A stretch of 64,000 bases of DNA from Bacillus sp. FJAT-27225 (GCF_001685025.1 NZ_MAYU01000001.1:751971-815970); one strand, 5' to 3'; positions 18,335-28,685 are shown, counted from the stretch's first letter. Notes: generated by a model from the letters alone, not told the origin. Program-made: numbers and translations.

Positions 18335-20084
18335 CTGCTGACACCTCCAATCCGCTTAGTATGTCTGAAAGGAATTGATAACAATTCGCCTTTGCATGGA
18401 GAAACCCTTTGATGCCTGCCTCTTCCCAATCGAGTTTGTTTTCTGGTTGTCCTGCGAGATATAACGAAACTCCGGGATAGTTTTCTTTCAAACGCTTAGC
18501 GATATCGAGGCCAGCCTCATTATATAATTCGTTACTTGAACAAACGCAAAAACGGTCGAGTCCGCTGGCTTCAACAAATTCAATCACGTCTTCCAAAGTA
18601 TAGAGTACATCGCTTCGAACAGACCGGATTCCGCCAGGAGAAAGGAAACCCTCCACAAAATCAGCACGAGGTTTATGATCCTTTATGCCGCCGAAACAAA
18701 TTAGCCCGACTGCGGTCTTAACTCCTGATTCTTCAAGTGCAATTGCCTTTAACCGCAGCTCTTCATAAGGTGCCGAAAGCCTGGCTTGTTTGATGATTCC
18801 CGGTTTTGGCTTATCCTCAGCGAGGTTCGCATAAACATTTGTACCAATTATGCTCCGTTTGCGAGCCTTAATATCTGAGAGTCTTTCCGTTAGTGTTTTT
18901 TCAACCTCTTCAAGGAACCAGCCTGATTGAATGGACGCCAGCATGCCTCCCTGCTGGTCAATTTTCTGAAAAAGTGCCCATGCCTTTTCGGCAAGCTGTT
19001 CAGTCAGCTCTTCAATAAACCATGAGCCCCCGCCCGGGTCAGCCACCTTATCAAGGTGAGCTTCTTCCCGGAGAATGAGTGGCATATTCCTGGCAATTCT
19101 TTCAGAAAAACTGGTGATCCCCGTCAAGCTGTCATAAGGTTCTACATGAAGATATTGAATCCCGCCAAGAACAGCAGCAAAAGCCTGGTTGCCTGTCCTC
19201 AGTAGATTGACGTGCGGATCAAATAATGTTTGCGTGAACTTGGAAGTTTCGGAGGAAATGACCATCTTTCTTTTTTCCCTGCTGGTGCCGTATTCCTCTG
19301 TTATTCTGTCCCAAATAATCCGTGCCGCCCTGAGCTTGGCTATCTCCATAAAAAATTCAGTCCCAATCTGAAACGTGAAAATAAATTTGTCTACTATATC
19401 GTTTAGTGCCATACCTGCATCCAGCAAGCTTTCCAGATATAAAACCCCGGATGCTGCTGCGGCTGCCAGCTCCTGAACCGCATTGGCACCCTTCATGTGA
19501 TAAATGCCGGTGTCAATCATAACTGTTCTTAAGCCCGGCTGCCGAATTGCTGCTTCCTTAACCGTTTCAGCCCAAGCCTCAAGTTTGACAGGTTTTTCAA
19601 AAACTGAGATAGGGTCATAAGCTATGTATCCAGTGAGGTCCCCTTGGCCGACTCTCTTTTCGAACTCTTCTAGTACAGATTCAAGCTGGATGTTTGTTTT
19701 TATTGCAAAGGGATAAGCTCTGGCATATGGTGCCAGAACTTCTGCGTATGCCGGGGTAATTCTGTCTGAATCCAGTGCAATCGCAGTTTGTCCTTTTCCA
19801 AGTGCTTCTTCAAGCTTTTCTTTTAATTTCTCCGCGGAATCAGATTGAATTTTTTGGGCTATCAGCCAAGGCTGATCTTGATAGCCATTTGGATAAATGC
19901 CCCTTCGATAGTCCGGCTTTCCTGAGAACCCCGGATTTCTTTTATCATGGGCAGTATAAAGCGGTTTCAAAATAATGTCTTCATAAGTAACACTGGAAAG
20001 TGAATCTGCTGTGTTGCCCTTCAAAGCTTGTTCAGCTTTGTCCTTCCACTCATCCAGTGTATAGTTTTTAAATTGATAATTCAT
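18327..20084 (-). CDS. mutA: Methylmalonyl-CoA mutase small subunit
   Basis: Non-catalytic partner of MutB in the heterodimeric mutase. The 585-residue protein keeps the barrel fold ([35 protein letters not shown]) but its C-terminal domain lacks the DxHxxG cobalamin motif seen in MutB, as is usual for the small subunit. The frame continues to a GTG at 20114. ATG 20084 with GGGAG four bases upstream and the plausible start [17 protein letters not shown] is preferred. The gene heads the set mutA-mutB-meaB. I found no B12 riboswitch in the 370 bases upstream. Confidence 0.92.
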   Translation of the reverse strand: MNYQFKNYTLDEWKDKAEQALKGNTADSLSSVTYEDIILKPLYTAHDKRNPGFSGKPDYRRGIYPNGYQDQPWLIAQKIQSDSAEKLKEKLEEALGKGQTAIALDSDRITPAYAEVLAPYARAYPFAIKTNIQLESVLEEFEKRVGQGDLTGYIAYDPISVFEKPVKLEAWAETVKEAAIRQPGLRTVMIDTGIYHMKGANAVQELAAAAASGVLYLESLLDAGMALNDIVDKFIFTFQIGTEFFMEIAKLRAARIIWDRITEEYGTSREKRKMVISSETSKFTQTLFDPHVNLLRTGNQAFAAVLGGIQYLHVEPYDSLTGITSFSERIARNMPLILREEAHLDKVADPGGGSWFIEELTEQLAEKAWALFQKIDQQGGMLASIQSGWFLEEVEKTLTERLSDIKARKRSIIGTNVYANLAEDKPKPGIIKQARLSAPYEELRLKAIALEESGVKTAVGLICFGGIKDHKPRADFVEGFLSPGGIRSVRSDVLYTLEDVIEFVEASGLDRFCVCSSNELYNEAGLDIAKRLKENYPGVSLYLAGQPENKLDWEEAGIKGFLHAKANCYQFLSDILSGLEVSADA

Positions 20085-20248
20085 TACACTCCCTAACCCC
20101 ATAAGAACTGCCACACCCCTTCCATTCTAATTCAAAGATTCAAAAAACTTCTCTCTTAATTGTAGTATAGCCCGCCCACAGCAGGCAACGAAGAAGAATT
20201 ATCCGCTGAAAACACCTTTTGTGGGTTTGATACTATCTCTATAAAAAT

Positions 20249-20342
20249 TAATTCAGCGGTTGTAGGACATAATTCAGCGGTTTTGGAAACTAATTCAGCG
20301 ATTTTGAAATTAATTCAGCGGTTATTACAGTTCCGCTGAATG
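20249..20342. repeat. 21-bp tandem repeat with inverted end
   Basis: Four copies of TAATTCAGCGGTT plus eight variable bases start at 20249, 20270, 20291 and 20311. They are followed at 20333 by the inverse CCGCTGAAT, and another CCGCTGAA stands upstream near 20203. Any copy can pair with either inverse copy. Situated between the bkd operon terminator and mutA. Confidence 0.8.
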
Positions 20343-20410
20343 TTAGGCAGGAAGAACAAACTTTCAGATGTTAACATAACACGATTATCGGTAATAGAAA
20401 TTTTTTACAC

Positions 20411-20450
20411 CATCTAAAAAGGCTGGCCAAATCTGTAATTTGGCCAGCCT
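20411..20450 (-). terminator. Terminator of the bkd operon
   Basis: A perfect 13-bp stem (20420-20432 with 20438-20450) is followed by TTTTTAG on the minus strand, right after the bkdB stop codon. It separates the bkd operon from mutA. Confidence 0.9.
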
Positions 20451-20456
20451 CGTGTT

Positions 20457-21770
20457 TTAATAAATTGACGTATTTTCCTTTGACATGTTTTCAATGATTT
20501 GTTTAACCCGCTGCAGGAATCGTCCGCAGACCAGGCCATCAAGGACACGATGGTCAAGCGAGAGGCAAAGGTTTACCATATCGCGTACCGCAATCATGCC
20601 ATTATTCATCACAACGGGACGTTTTACGATTGATTCGACCTGCAAAATGGCTGCCTGGGGATAATTGATAATACCCATTGACTGCACGGAACCGAAGGAA
20701 CCTGTATTATTTACAGTGAATGTCCCGCCTTGCATTTCGTCCATCGTCAGCTTCCCATCACGAACTTTACGTGCAAGCTCTGAAATTTCACGGGCAATGC
20801 CTTTGATCGTTTTTTCATCAGCATGCTTGATGACAGGGACAAAAAGGGCATCTTCCGTTGCTACCGCAATCGAGATATTAATATCTTTTTTCTGGATGAT
20901 TTTATCTCCAGCCCACATCGAATTGATTTGCGGGAATTCCTTCAGGGCCTGGGCGACTGCTTTTACAAAAAAGGCAAAGAATGTAAGATTAAAGCCTTCT
21001 TTCTTCTTGAATTCATCCTTGATGGAATTTCTGTATTCAACAAGCGCAGTTGCATCGACTTCAACCATTGTCCAGGCATGCGGTGCTTCATGCTTGGAGC
21101 GGAGCATGTTTGAAGCGATTGCCTTCCGGACTCCGGTAACCGGTATCTCTATATCGCCAGGAAGGGTAGGAATTGATACTGATGCCGATGCGGAAGTTAC
21201 CTGCATTTTGCCTTGGGCAGTATTTTCCTGCTTTGCATCAGCAATTTGCACTTCTTCTGCCTGTTCCTTCGGAATGCTTCCTGATTCAATGAGTTTCAGA
21301 AGGTCCTTGCGGGTGATTCTTCCCCCCGCTCCGGAACCCGTTACTTGAGCAAGATCAATGCCGTGTTCCTGGCTAAGCTTCAGAACTGCCGGGGAGTACC
21401 TGGCCTTGCTTGATGTGTCCACCGATTCGCTGGAATCGACTGCAGCAGCCGAGCCCTGCTTTTCAGCGGCATGTGCTGTACCGGCTTCAACTGTTTCGAC
21501 AGTATCACGGCTTCCAGCGGTATCCTCGCCGCCAAGGTCAATTGTACAGATGACCTCCCCAACGGCGAGCGTTTCTCCTTCTGCAGCAATCAATTCCTTA
21601 ACCGTCCCTGTGAAGGAAGACGGTACCTCCGCATTAACTTTATCCGTCATGACCTCTGCGAGCGGGTCGTATTTATTTACTTTGTCGCCAGGGGAAACGA
21701 GCCACTTACTGATTGTTCCTTCTGTCACGCTTTCACCCAGCTGCGGCATCTTAATTTGTTCAATTGCCAA
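20457..21770 (-). CDS. bkdB: Branched-chain 2-oxo acid dehydrogenase E2 (dihydrolipoyl acyltransferase)
   Basis: Core of the branched-chain 2-oxo acid dehydrogenase complex, which transfers the acyl group from lipoyl-lysine to CoA. The 437-residue protein has an N-terminal lipoyl domain (lipoylated Lys44 in MTDKVNAEV), a Pro/Ala/Ser/Glu linker, a peripheral-subunit-binding domain (SPAVLKLSQEHGIDLAQV..GRITRKDLL) and the catalytic domain with SLDHRVLDG. A second Ser/Gln-rich linker precedes the catalytic domain. Last gene of the operon, before a strong terminator. Confidence 0.94.
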   Translation of the reverse strand: MAIEQIKMPQLGESVTEGTISKWLVSPGDKVNKYDPLAEVMTDKVNAEVPSSFTGTVKELIAAEGETLAVGEVICTIDLGGEDTAGSRDTVETVEAGTAHAAEKQGSAAAVDSSESVDTSSKARYSPAVLKLSQEHGIDLAQVTGSGAGGRITRKDLLKLIESGSIPKEQAEEVQIADAKQENTAQGKMQVTSASASVSIPTLPGDIEIPVTGVRKAIASNMLRSKHEAPHAWTMVEVDATALVEYRNSIKDEFKKKEGFNLTFFAFFVKAVAQALKEFPQINSMWAGDKIIQKKDINISIAVATEDALFVPVIKHADEKTIKGIAREISELARKVRDGKLTMDEMQGGTFTVNNTGSFGSVQSMGIINYPQAAILQVESIVKRPVVMNNGMIAVRDMVNLCLSLDHRVLDGLVCGRFLQRVKQIIENMSKENTSIY

Positions 21771-21809
21771 ATGAAGTCACTCCTTCAACCTTAATCAAGG
21801 GAACAGCTT

Positions 21810-22793
21810 TTAAAATTCCGCAAGCTCCCGCATCGCCTTTTCTACCTTTTCCGGATTCATCATAAAGAACTTTTCCATTGTCGGTGCGTATGGCATGGCC
21901 GGTATATCCGGGCCGGCAAGCCTCTTTATTGGAGCATCAAGATCAAACAGGCAGTTCTCCGCAATAATTGCCGAGACTTCGCTCATAATGCTGCCTTCTT
22001 TGTTATCTTCTGTAACAAGGAGAACCTTCCCTGTTTTTGAGGCCGCTTCAATGATTGCTTCCTTATCAAGTGGATATACTGTCCGAAGATCAAGAATGTG
22101 CGCGGAAATGCCGTCTTTGGCCAGCTTCTCGGCAGCCTGCAAAGCAAAATGGACGCATAGGCCATAGGTGATTACAGTGATGTCATCACCTTCGCGTTTT
22201 ATGTCGGCTTTTCCGATTGGCAATGTATAATCTGTATCAGGAACTTCGCCCTTAATCAGGCGGTAAGCTCGCTTATGTTCGAAAAACAGGACAGGGTCTT
22301 CATCACGGATTGCAGCCTTCAGCAAGCCTTTTACATCGTAAGGGGTTGAAGGCATAACGATTTTCAATCCAGGCTGGTTCGCAAACACAGCCTCCACAGA
22401 TTGGGAGTGATATAGCGCTCCGTGGACTCCGCCTCCGTATGGGGCACGAATCACTATCGGACAGTTCCAGTCATTATTTGAGCGATAACGAATTCTCGCT
22501 GCTTCGGATATGATCTGGTTGACAGCCGGCATAATGAAATCAGCGAATTGCATTTCAGCAATCGGTCTCATCCCATACATTGCAGCTCCAATCCCAACAC
22601 CGGCAATCGCAGATTCTGCGAGCGGAGTATCGATGACACGCTCTTCGCCAAATTTATCATATAAGCCAACGGTTGCTTTAAAAACCCCGCCTTTTCGGCC
22701 AACATCCTCGCCAAGGACGAAAACTTTAGGGTCTCTCTCCATTTCTTCACGTATCGCCATCGTTACTGCATCAATATAAGAAATAACTGCCAT
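21810..22793 (-). CDS. bkdAB: Branched-chain 2-oxo acid dehydrogenase E1 beta
   Basis: Beta subunit of the thiamine-diphosphate E1 decarboxylase. The 327-residue protein has the transketolase pyrimidine-binding domain (FVLGEDVGRKGGVFKAT with the conserved Glu, MQFADFIMPAVNQI, GGGVHGALYHSQS) and the C-terminal domain with DLRTVYPLDKEAI. The start codon shares one base with the stop of bkdAA, so the two subunits are coupled in translation. Confidence 0.94.
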   Translation of the reverse strand: MAVISYIDAVTMAIREEMERDPKVFVLGEDVGRKGGVFKATVGLYDKFGEERVIDTPLAESAIAGVGIGAAMYGMRPIAEMQFADFIMPAVNQIISEAARIRYRSNNDWNCPIVIRAPYGGGVHGALYHSQSVEAVFANQPGLKIVMPSTPYDVKGLLKAAIRDEDPVLFFEHKRAYRLIKGEVPDTDYTLPIGKADIKREGDDITVITYGLCVHFALQAAEKLAKDGISAHILDLRTVYPLDKEAIIEAASKTGKVLLVTEDNKEGSIMSEVSAIIAENCLFDLDAPIKRLAGPDIPAMPYAPTMEKFFMMNPEKVEKAMRELAEF

Positions 22794-23800
22794 TATGCAT
22801 TCCCCCCTTCTTCGGCATAAACATATTTAAGAGCATCTTCCGGTTTTGCATAAGGTGCATTCTCGGCATACTCAGTTGCCTCGTTGACCTGCTTCATGAC
22901 GCGCTCATTGATTTGTTTTTCTATTTCATCATTCATAACGCCCGTTTCCTTTAGATAAGCGCCAAACGTAATAACCGGGTCCTTTGTCTTTGCTTCTGCA
23001 ACTTCATCAGGTGCCCGATAAGCCCTGTCATCATCATCAGATGAGTGCGGAGTAAGCCTGTAGCAAATTGTTTCAACTAGCGTAGGCCCTTCTCCTCGGC
23101 GTCCTCTATCCGCCGCTTCTTTTACAACTTTATAGACTTCGAGCGGATCATTCCCATCAATGGTATAGCCCGGCATCCCATAGCCTATAGCTCTGTCTGA
23201 TACTTTTCCACAGGCAAGCTGCTTTTCAATCGGGACAGAAATTGCATACTTGTTGTTCTCACACATAAAGATAACCGGCAGCTTATGGACGCCGGCAAAG
23301 TTTGCCCCCTCATGGAAATCTCCCTGGTTGGACGAGCCTTCCCCGAATGTTACAAACGCAACCAGATCTTTCTTTTCCATTTTCCCGGCTAAGGCAATTC
23401 CTACCGCATGTGGCACCTGGGTAGTCACAGGGGATGATCCGGTGACAATCCGGTTTTTCTTTTGTCCAAAGTGGCTCGGCATCTGGCGGCCGCCAGAGTT
23501 CGGATCCTCAGCTTTTGCAAACGCGGAAAGCATTAATTCCTTTGGAGTCATGCCAAATGTCAGGACGACACCAAGGTCCCGGTAGTAAGGAAGAATATAA
23601 TCCTTTTGTCGATTCAGCGCAAACGCAGCGCCAATTTGAGCCGCTTCCTGCCCCTGGCATGAAATGACAAACGGTATTTTGCCAGAGCGGTTCAAAAGCC
23701 ACATGCGTTCATCAAGCCTGCGGGATAAAAGCATCATTTCAAACATTTCAAGAACAGTTTCATCACTTAAGCCTAAAGTGTGGTGGCGGTTTTCAGCCAT
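22793..23800 (-). CDS. bkdAA: Branched-chain 2-oxo acid dehydrogenase E1 alpha
   Basis: Alpha subunit of E1, which decarboxylates the 2-oxo acids of valine, leucine and isoleucine. The 335-residue protein carries the thiamine diphosphate motif GEGSSNQGDFHEGANFAGV.. leading to the CENNKYAISVP segment, the GRQMPSHFG loop, and a phosphorylation-loop-like YRLTPHSSDDDDRAYR. It lies between lpdV and bkdAB. Confidence 0.94.
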   Translation of the reverse strand: MAENRHHTLGLSDETVLEMFEMMLLSRRLDERMWLLNRSGKIPFVISCQGQEAAQIGAAFALNRQKDYILPYYRDLGVVLTFGMTPKELMLSAFAKAEDPNSGGRQMPSHFGQKKNRIVTGSSPVTTQVPHAVGIALAGKMEKKDLVAFVTFGEGSSNQGDFHEGANFAGVHKLPVIFMCENNKYAISVPIEKQLACGKVSDRAIGYGMPGYTIDGNDPLEVYKVVKEAADRGRRGEGPTLVETICYRLTPHSSDDDDRAYRAPDEVAEAKTKDPVITFGAYLKETGVMNDEIEKQINERVMKQVNEATEYAENAPYAKPEDALKYVYAEEGGNA

Positions 23801-23867
23801 ATAGTATGTACCTCCATTTGTTCAGATTAGTGGACTTGCTCCGTTACAAGAGCAAAAAGCATATTTT

Positions 23868-25289
23868 TTACGAATGAATAGCCATTCCATCCACTGCCAG
23901 TGCTGCTTCCCCAATCGCCTCTGACAGTGTAGGATGAGGATGGATTGTATGGGCTATCTCCCATGGAGTCGCATCCAGCACCTTCGCGAGTCCTGCTTCA
24001 GATATCATATCTGTTACATGAGGTCCGATCATGTGGACACCAAGAAGATCATCTGTTTCTTCATCAGCAATAATTTTTACAAATCCATCAGATTCGCCAA
24101 AAACAAGCGCTTTTCCTATTGCCCTGAACGAAAACTTTCCGGTTTTAACCTTGAAGCCTTTTTCCCTGGCTTCCTCTTCTGTCAGTCCGACGCTCGCAGC
24201 TTCAGGATGGCTGTAAATGCATTTGGAGACTAATGTATAGTCGATTGGGCTTGGATTTTTCCCTGCGATATGCTCCACCGCTGTAATCCCCTCGTGTGAA
24301 GCAACATGCGCTAGCTGCAATCCGCCAATTACATCGCCAATCGCATAAATATGGGATTCTTTTGTTTGGAAATATTCATTCGTGGCAATAAAGCCTTTCT
24401 CCACCTGTATGTCCGTATTTTCAAGGCCGATTCCTTCGACATTTGCCTGGCGGCCGACCGATACAAGAATTTTTTCCGCTTTGTATTCCTTTACTTGGCC
24501 TTTCACTTCGGCTGAAATTGTAACGCCTTCCTCCCTGGTAAGTGTTTCAGGAAGAACTTTAGCACTTGTTACAATTTTAACGCCCCGCTTTTTCAAAAGC
24601 CTTTGCATTTCCTTCGAAATCTCATGGTCCTCGGTTGGAATAATTCTTGGAGCATACTCAAGGACAGTAACCTGTACTCCGAAATCAGACAGCATCGATG
24701 CCCATTCGATTCCGATTACTCCGCCCCCAACTATGATAATGGATTGAGGCAATGTTTCCAGTTTCAGTGCTTCATCGGAAGAAAGAACATCGGTCCCGTC
24801 AATATCGAGCCCGGGGAGTGAGCGCGGCCTTGATCCCGTAGCGACAATCACATTCTTTGGCAGGAGCATTTCGTTCTCGCTGCCATCATTCATTTCAACC
24901 GAAATGGTTCCTGGCATTGGCGAGAAAATCGACGGGCCAAGAATTCTGCCGGTGCCTTCGTATACATCAATTTTCCCTTGTTTCATTAGATGCTGTACGC
25001 CTTTATGTAATTGGGAAACTATTGCATTTTTCCTCTCTTGCACTTTACCAAAATCGAAGCTTACGTCAGATGCCAGTATTCCATATTGCTCGCTTTTTTT
25101 TGCTGTTACATATACTTCTGCACTCCGAAGTAGTGCCTTTGAGGGAATACAGCCGTTATGGAGGCATGTGCCCCCAAGCTTTCCCTTCTCTACGATTGCT
25201 GTTTTCAGGCCTAATTGCGAGGCGCGAATTGCGGCAACATACCCGCCCGTTCCTCCGCCCAATATGACCAAATCATATTCCTGAGCCAT
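23868..25289 (-). CDS. lpdV: Dihydrolipoyl dehydrogenase (E3)
   Basis: Flavoprotein that reoxidises the dihydrolipoyl groups of the Bkd complex with NAD. The 473-residue protein has the FAD-binding GGGTGGYVAAIRA, the redox disulfide GGTCLHNGCIPS (Cys42, Cys47), the NAD-binding VGGGVIGIEWASM and the C-terminal dimer-interface HPHPTLSEA with the catalytic His-Glu pair. Placed inside the bkd operon, so it is the branched-chain-specific E3. Confidence 0.95.
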   Translation of the reverse strand: MAQEYDLVILGGGTGGYVAAIRASQLGLKTAIVEKGKLGGTCLHNGCIPSKALLRSAEVYVTAKKSEQYGILASDVSFDFGKVQERKNAIVSQLHKGVQHLMKQGKIDVYEGTGRILGPSIFSPMPGTISVEMNDGSENEMLLPKNVIVATGSRPRSLPGLDIDGTDVLSSDEALKLETLPQSIIIVGGGVIGIEWASMLSDFGVQVTVLEYAPRIIPTEDHEISKEMQRLLKKRGVKIVTSAKVLPETLTREEGVTISAEVKGQVKEYKAEKILVSVGRQANVEGIGLENTDIQVEKGFIATNEYFQTKESHIYAIGDVIGGLQLAHVASHEGITAVEHIAGKNPSPIDYTLVSKCIYSHPEAASVGLTEEEAREKGFKVKTGKFSFRAIGKALVFGESDGFVKIIADEETDDLLGVHMIGPHVTDMISEAGLAKVLDATPWEIAHTIHPHPTLSEAIGEAALAVDGMAIHS

Positions 25290-25303
25290 AATTTATCCTC
25301 CCA

Positions 25304-26410
25304 CTATTTAATAGCTGACTTCACTTTATTAGGATATTCTTTAACGCGTTCCTCACCGCGAAGGACACGGAGTGCGCCTTCGGCAAGTGCCTGAAGTTCA
25401 TTTTCACCGGGATGAACAAAACAATCCGAAATCCAATTAATCCGGTCTGTTATGAGTTTAACGAACTCCTTGCCATAAGCAAGCCCGCCTGTAAGAATGA
25501 TAGCATCCACTTTGCCGGCAAGAACGGTACTGGCAGATCCAATTTCCTTGGCAACTTGATAAGCCATTGCTTCATATACAAGTCTTGCCTTTTTGTCACC
25601 TTTTTCTATCATTTTCTCTACCTTGACTGCATCACTTGTGCCAAGATAGCTGAAGAGCCCGCCCTGGCCGACTAGCTTCTTCATTATTTCCTCCCGGTAA
25701 TACTCTCCGGAAAAACAAAGGCTGACAAGATCCCCGATAGGGACCGTTCCCGCCCTTTCCGGACTGAATGGGCCTTCGCCATGAAGTCCGTTATTCACAT
25801 CAATGACTCGGCCGCCTTTATGAACACCGACAGTGATTCCGCCCCCCATATGAGTGACAATCATATTGAGGGTTTCGTAAGGCTTCCCAATTTCCTTTGC
25901 AATTCTCCTTGCAACTGCTTTTTGATTCAGAGCATGAAAAATGCTTTTTCGTTCAAATAGAGAAACCCCGGAAATCCTCGCAATATCCTGAAGCTCGTCG
26001 ACGACGACTGGATCGACGATGTAGGAAGGGATGTTCAAGGCTGTTGCGATTTCATATGCAAGGATGCCGCCTAGGTTGGAGGCATGCTGTCCTGCATACC
26101 CAGCCCTTAAGTCTTCAAGCATAGCCTTATTTACAGCATACGTCCCGCCCTCTATCGGCCGAAGCAGTCCGCCCCTTCCGCATACGGCACTTAACTTTGA
26201 AATATTTATGCCTTCATCATGAAGAGTCTCGAGAATGGTGGTTTTACGGAATTTGTATTGGTCAATGATGCTATCATAAGCAGCAATATCTTCTGAATCA
26301 TGGCGGATTGTTTTTTCCATTACCGGACGCTCATTATCATAAATGCCAATTTTTGTAGAGGTAGAGCCCGGATTGATGACCAGGATTCGATAGTGTGTGT
26401 GTTGCATCAT
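25304..26410 (-). CDS. buk: Butyrate kinase (branched-chain acyl phosphate kinase)
   Basis: An acetokinase-family enzyme that passes phosphate from (iso)butyryl phosphate to ADP, recovering ATP from the acyl-CoAs produced by Bkd. The 368-residue protein has the family phosphate loop [15 protein letters not shown], the mid-protein [20 protein letters not shown] and the C-terminal [19 protein letters not shown] lies six bases before the first of two adjacent ATGs. It follows bcd after a 190-base gap that contains a perfect hairpin. Confidence 0.93.
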   Translation of the reverse strand: MMQHTHYRILVINPGSTSTKIGIYDNERPVMEKTIRHDSEDIAAYDSIIDQYKFRKTTILETLHDEGINISKLSAVCGRGGLLRPIEGGTYAVNKAMLEDLRAGYAGQHASNLGGILAYEIATALNIPSYIVDPVVVDELQDIARISGVSLFERKSIFHALNQKAVARRIAKEIGKPYETLNMIVTHMGGGITVGVHKGGRVIDVNNGLHGEGPFSPERAGTVPIGDLVSLCFSGEYYREEIMKKLVGQGGLFSYLGTSDAVKVEKMIEKGDKKARLVYEAMAYQVAKEIGSASTVLAGKVDAIILTGGLAYGKEFVKLITDRINWISDCFVHPGENELQALAEGALRVLRGEERVKEYPNKVKSAIK

Positions 26411-26533
26411 AGTAGACCTCCAAAAAATCTGATGATATGGCCGTTAAGCAATTCTTCCAACAGAAAAATGCCCGGCTCCATAGGGTAGGGGAGTAAAGCA
26501 TTATAACAGGAAATAGAAGCTTATTGGATTAGT

Positions 26534-26570
26534 GCAAAGCCGCATGCCAATAAAGCACATGCGGCTTTGC
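26534..26570. other. Perfect 13-bp hairpin between bcd and buk
   Basis: GCAAAGCCGCATG (26534-26546) pairs exactly with CATGCGGCTTTGC (26558-26570), with an 11-base loop. On the minus strand no T run follows, so it does not look like a plain terminator. It may protect or process the mRNA between bcd and buk. Confidence 0.7.
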
Positions 26571-26600
26571 CTTCAAAAATACTGTAGTTTCGATTTTTCC

Positions 26601-27695
26601 TTAACGCCTGCTAAGAATATGGTGGCCATTTTGTAAAAATTGGTTCCTTGAATTCCTAAGCTTGTTGATTCTTTCTTCGACCATCCGGTCTGCTGCAACA
26701 TACGTTGGTATCCCATCGCGTTTGCTTATTTCCATTACCTTTTCAATATTCGTATAGATTTGTTCGACCCTCTTCATTGCGCGCTCCCTATTATAGCCAT
26801 GAAGCTCATCAGCAACGTTAATGACACCGCCAGCGTTGATGACATAGTCAGGCGCATACACAATTCCCATCTCGTGAATCGTATCACCATGCCGGGTATC
26901 CTTCAGCTGGTTGTTTGCGGCTCCGGCAATGACTTTGGCACGAAGCTGGGGAATTGTATCATCATTGATGACTGCCCCAAGTGCACATGGTGCGTAAATA
27001 TCACATTCAACACTGTAAATATCGTCAGGATCCACCGCTTTTGCACCAAATTCTTCAACAGCTCTCTGAACGGCTTCCTTATTGATATCTGTGACAATAA
27101 GGTTGGCGCCTTCTTCATGAAGATGTTTGCACAGGTTATAGGCTACATTCCCCACACCCTGAATCGCAATGGTTTTGCCCTCAAGGGAATCGGAGCCAAA
27201 CGCTTCTTTTGCAGCAGCCTTCATTCCTCTGTATACGCCATAGGCTGTAACCGGAGATGGATTGCCTGAGGAACCGAACGCCGGAGAAATCCCAGTAACA
27301 TAGTCGGTTTCCTCATGAATTAAATCCATGTCGGCCACAGTTGTGCCCACATCTTCCGCAGTGATATATCTTCCGTTCAAACCTTGAATGAACCTGCCGA
27401 ACGCACGGAACATTTCTTCGTTTTTATCCTTGCGCGGATCACCGATAATGACCGTTTTTCCGCCTCCAAGATTCAATCCAGCCGCTGCATTTTTGTAGGT
27501 CATTCCGCGCGCAAGCCTGAGTGCGTCTTCAATGGCAGCCTCCTCGGAATCGTATGTCCACATCCTTGTTCCGCCAAGGGCTGGTCCCAAGGTAGTATCG
27601 TGAATGGCAATAATTGCCTTTAATCCGGATTGCTTGTCCTGACAGAATACCAATTGCTCATAATCATATTTTTCCATATACTTGAAGATTTCCAT
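26601..27695 (-). CDS. bcd: Leucine/branched-chain amino acid dehydrogenase
   Basis: NAD-dependent oxidative deamination of leucine, isoleucine and valine to the 2-oxo acids used by Bkd. The 364-residue protein has the Glu/Leu/Phe/Val dehydrogenase signature with the catalytic lysines in [29 protein letters not shown], and the nucleotide-binding [18 protein letters not shown] phenylalanine preference cannot be excluded from sequence alone, but the operon context argues for branched-chain substrates. It lies 25 bases after ptb. Confidence 0.92.
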   Translation of the reverse strand: MEIFKYMEKYDYEQLVFCQDKQSGLKAIIAIHDTTLGPALGGTRMWTYDSEEAAIEDALRLARGMTYKNAAAGLNLGGGKTVIIGDPRKDKNEEMFRAFGRFIQGLNGRYITAEDVGTTVADMDLIHEETDYVTGISPAFGSSGNPSPVTAYGVYRGMKAAAKEAFGSDSLEGKTIAIQGVGNVAYNLCKHLHEEGANLIVTDINKEAVQRAVEEFGAKAVDPDDIYSVECDIYAPCALGAVINDDTIPQLRAKVIAGAANNQLKDTRHGDTIHEMGIVYAPDYVINAGGVINVADELHGYNRERAMKRVEQIYTNIEKVMEISKRDGIPTYVAADRMVEERINKLRNSRNQFLQNGHHILSRR

Positions 27696-27719
27696 TTGTT
27701 GTTCCCCCTGTTTATAGAC

Positions 27720-28634
27720 TTATTTTGGTGATGAGCATAGGGCCAAAGCAAGAGAATACAGCTTACTTTCTGAAGAATCTGACCGTGAAGTCAGGACAAT
27801 TGGAGCCCTGGCACCACATAAAACTGAACCAACTTTTGCCTTGGCAAAATATACAAGTGATTTATACAAAATATTGCCTGCTTCAATAGCGGGCATAAGC
27901 AAAATGTCTGCCCTGCCAGCCACCTCACCTGTAATACCTTTATGTTCAGCAGCTAAAGCTGAAATCGCATTGTCGAGCGCCAAAGGGCCATCAATAATAC
28001 AGTCTTTAATTTGCCCTCTGCGGTTCATCAAAGCGAGCGCTGCCGCATCCAGCGTCGCCTGCATGGCTGGATTTACAGTCTCAACAGCACAAACCGGGGC
28101 AACTCTTGGATTGTGAATTCCGCTGGCAAGTGCAAGTGCAACCGCATTTTCAATAATGGCAGCTTTTTGTTCGAGATTGGGTGCTATGTTCATCGCGGCA
28201 TCTGTTATAAAAATAGGCCTTCCATATCCAGGCACATCGAATGCGGCAGTATGGGATAATATCCCGCTCGTCCGAAGTCCATATTCCTTATTTAACACAG
28301 CTTTTAATATGGCCGATGTCGGGACATTCCCTTTCATTAACACACTTGCTGATCCAGAGCTGACTGCCTTTACGGCTTCTATTGCTGAATCAGTTATTCC
28401 GCTAATGTCAATAATGGTTATCGAAGGATCTTCTGACAATCCGGGCCGGATATGTTCAAGGATGACACCAATCTGTTCCTTACTGCCATAGAGGGTGAAT
28501 TTCGCCAGCCCATGACGAATCGCATCGGCAACTGACTCAAGAACTTCTTCATCTGCAGCCGCCGCCACTGCCACAGTCCTTTGCGCCTCCACTACAGCTC
28601 TCTCGAGTAGTCCATCAAGAAACATTATTTGCAA
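27720..28634 (-). CDS. ptb: Phosphate butyryltransferase
   Basis: Converts branched or straight short acyl-CoA and phosphate to acyl phosphate, the substrate of Buk. The 304-residue protein is of the phosphate acetyl/butyryl transferase family: VAVAAAADEEVLESVADA near the N-terminus, HTAAFDVPGYGRPIFITDAA in the middle and DILLMPAIEAGNILYK near the end. First gene of the operon, directly behind a sigma-54-type promoter. A TTG at 28634 lies four bases after AAAGGGG and an ATG at 28625 thirteen bases after it, so the start is uncertain by three codons. Confidence 0.9.
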   Translation of the reverse strand: MQIMFLDGLLERAVVEAQRTVAVAAAADEEVLESVADAIRHGLAKFTLYGSKEQIGVILEHIRPGLSEDPSITIIDISGITDSAIEAVKAVSSGSASVLMKGNVPTSAILKAVLNKEYGLRTSGILSHTAAFDVPGYGRPIFITDAAMNIAPNLEQKAAIIENAVALALASGIHNPRVAPVCAVETVNPAMQATLDAAALALMNRRGQIKDCIIDGPLALDNAISALAAEHKGITGEVAGRADILLMPAIEAGNILYKSLVYFAKAKVGSVLCGARAPIVLTSRSDSSESKLYSLALALCSSPK

Positions 28635-28668
28635 TCAACCCCTTTATCGGGTATCCCCTTAACTAATA

Positions 28669-28685
28669 ATGCAAGAAGCGTGCCA
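28669..28685 (-). promoter_or_regulatory. Sigma-54 (SigL) promoter of the ptb-bkd operon
   Basis: On the minus strand TTGGCACGCTTCTTGCAT matches the -24/-12 consensus TGGCAC-N5-TTGC exactly, with GG at 28683-28684 and GC at 28671-28672 ten bases apart. It lies about 35 bases before the ptb start and behind the gene for the sigma-54 activator BkdR. Confidence 0.93.

Noticed and set aside
20085-20456. Cobalamin riboswitch before mutA
   Set aside because: No B12-box-like GC-rich conserved core or expected multi-stem layout; only the 21-bp repeats and the bkd terminator are present.
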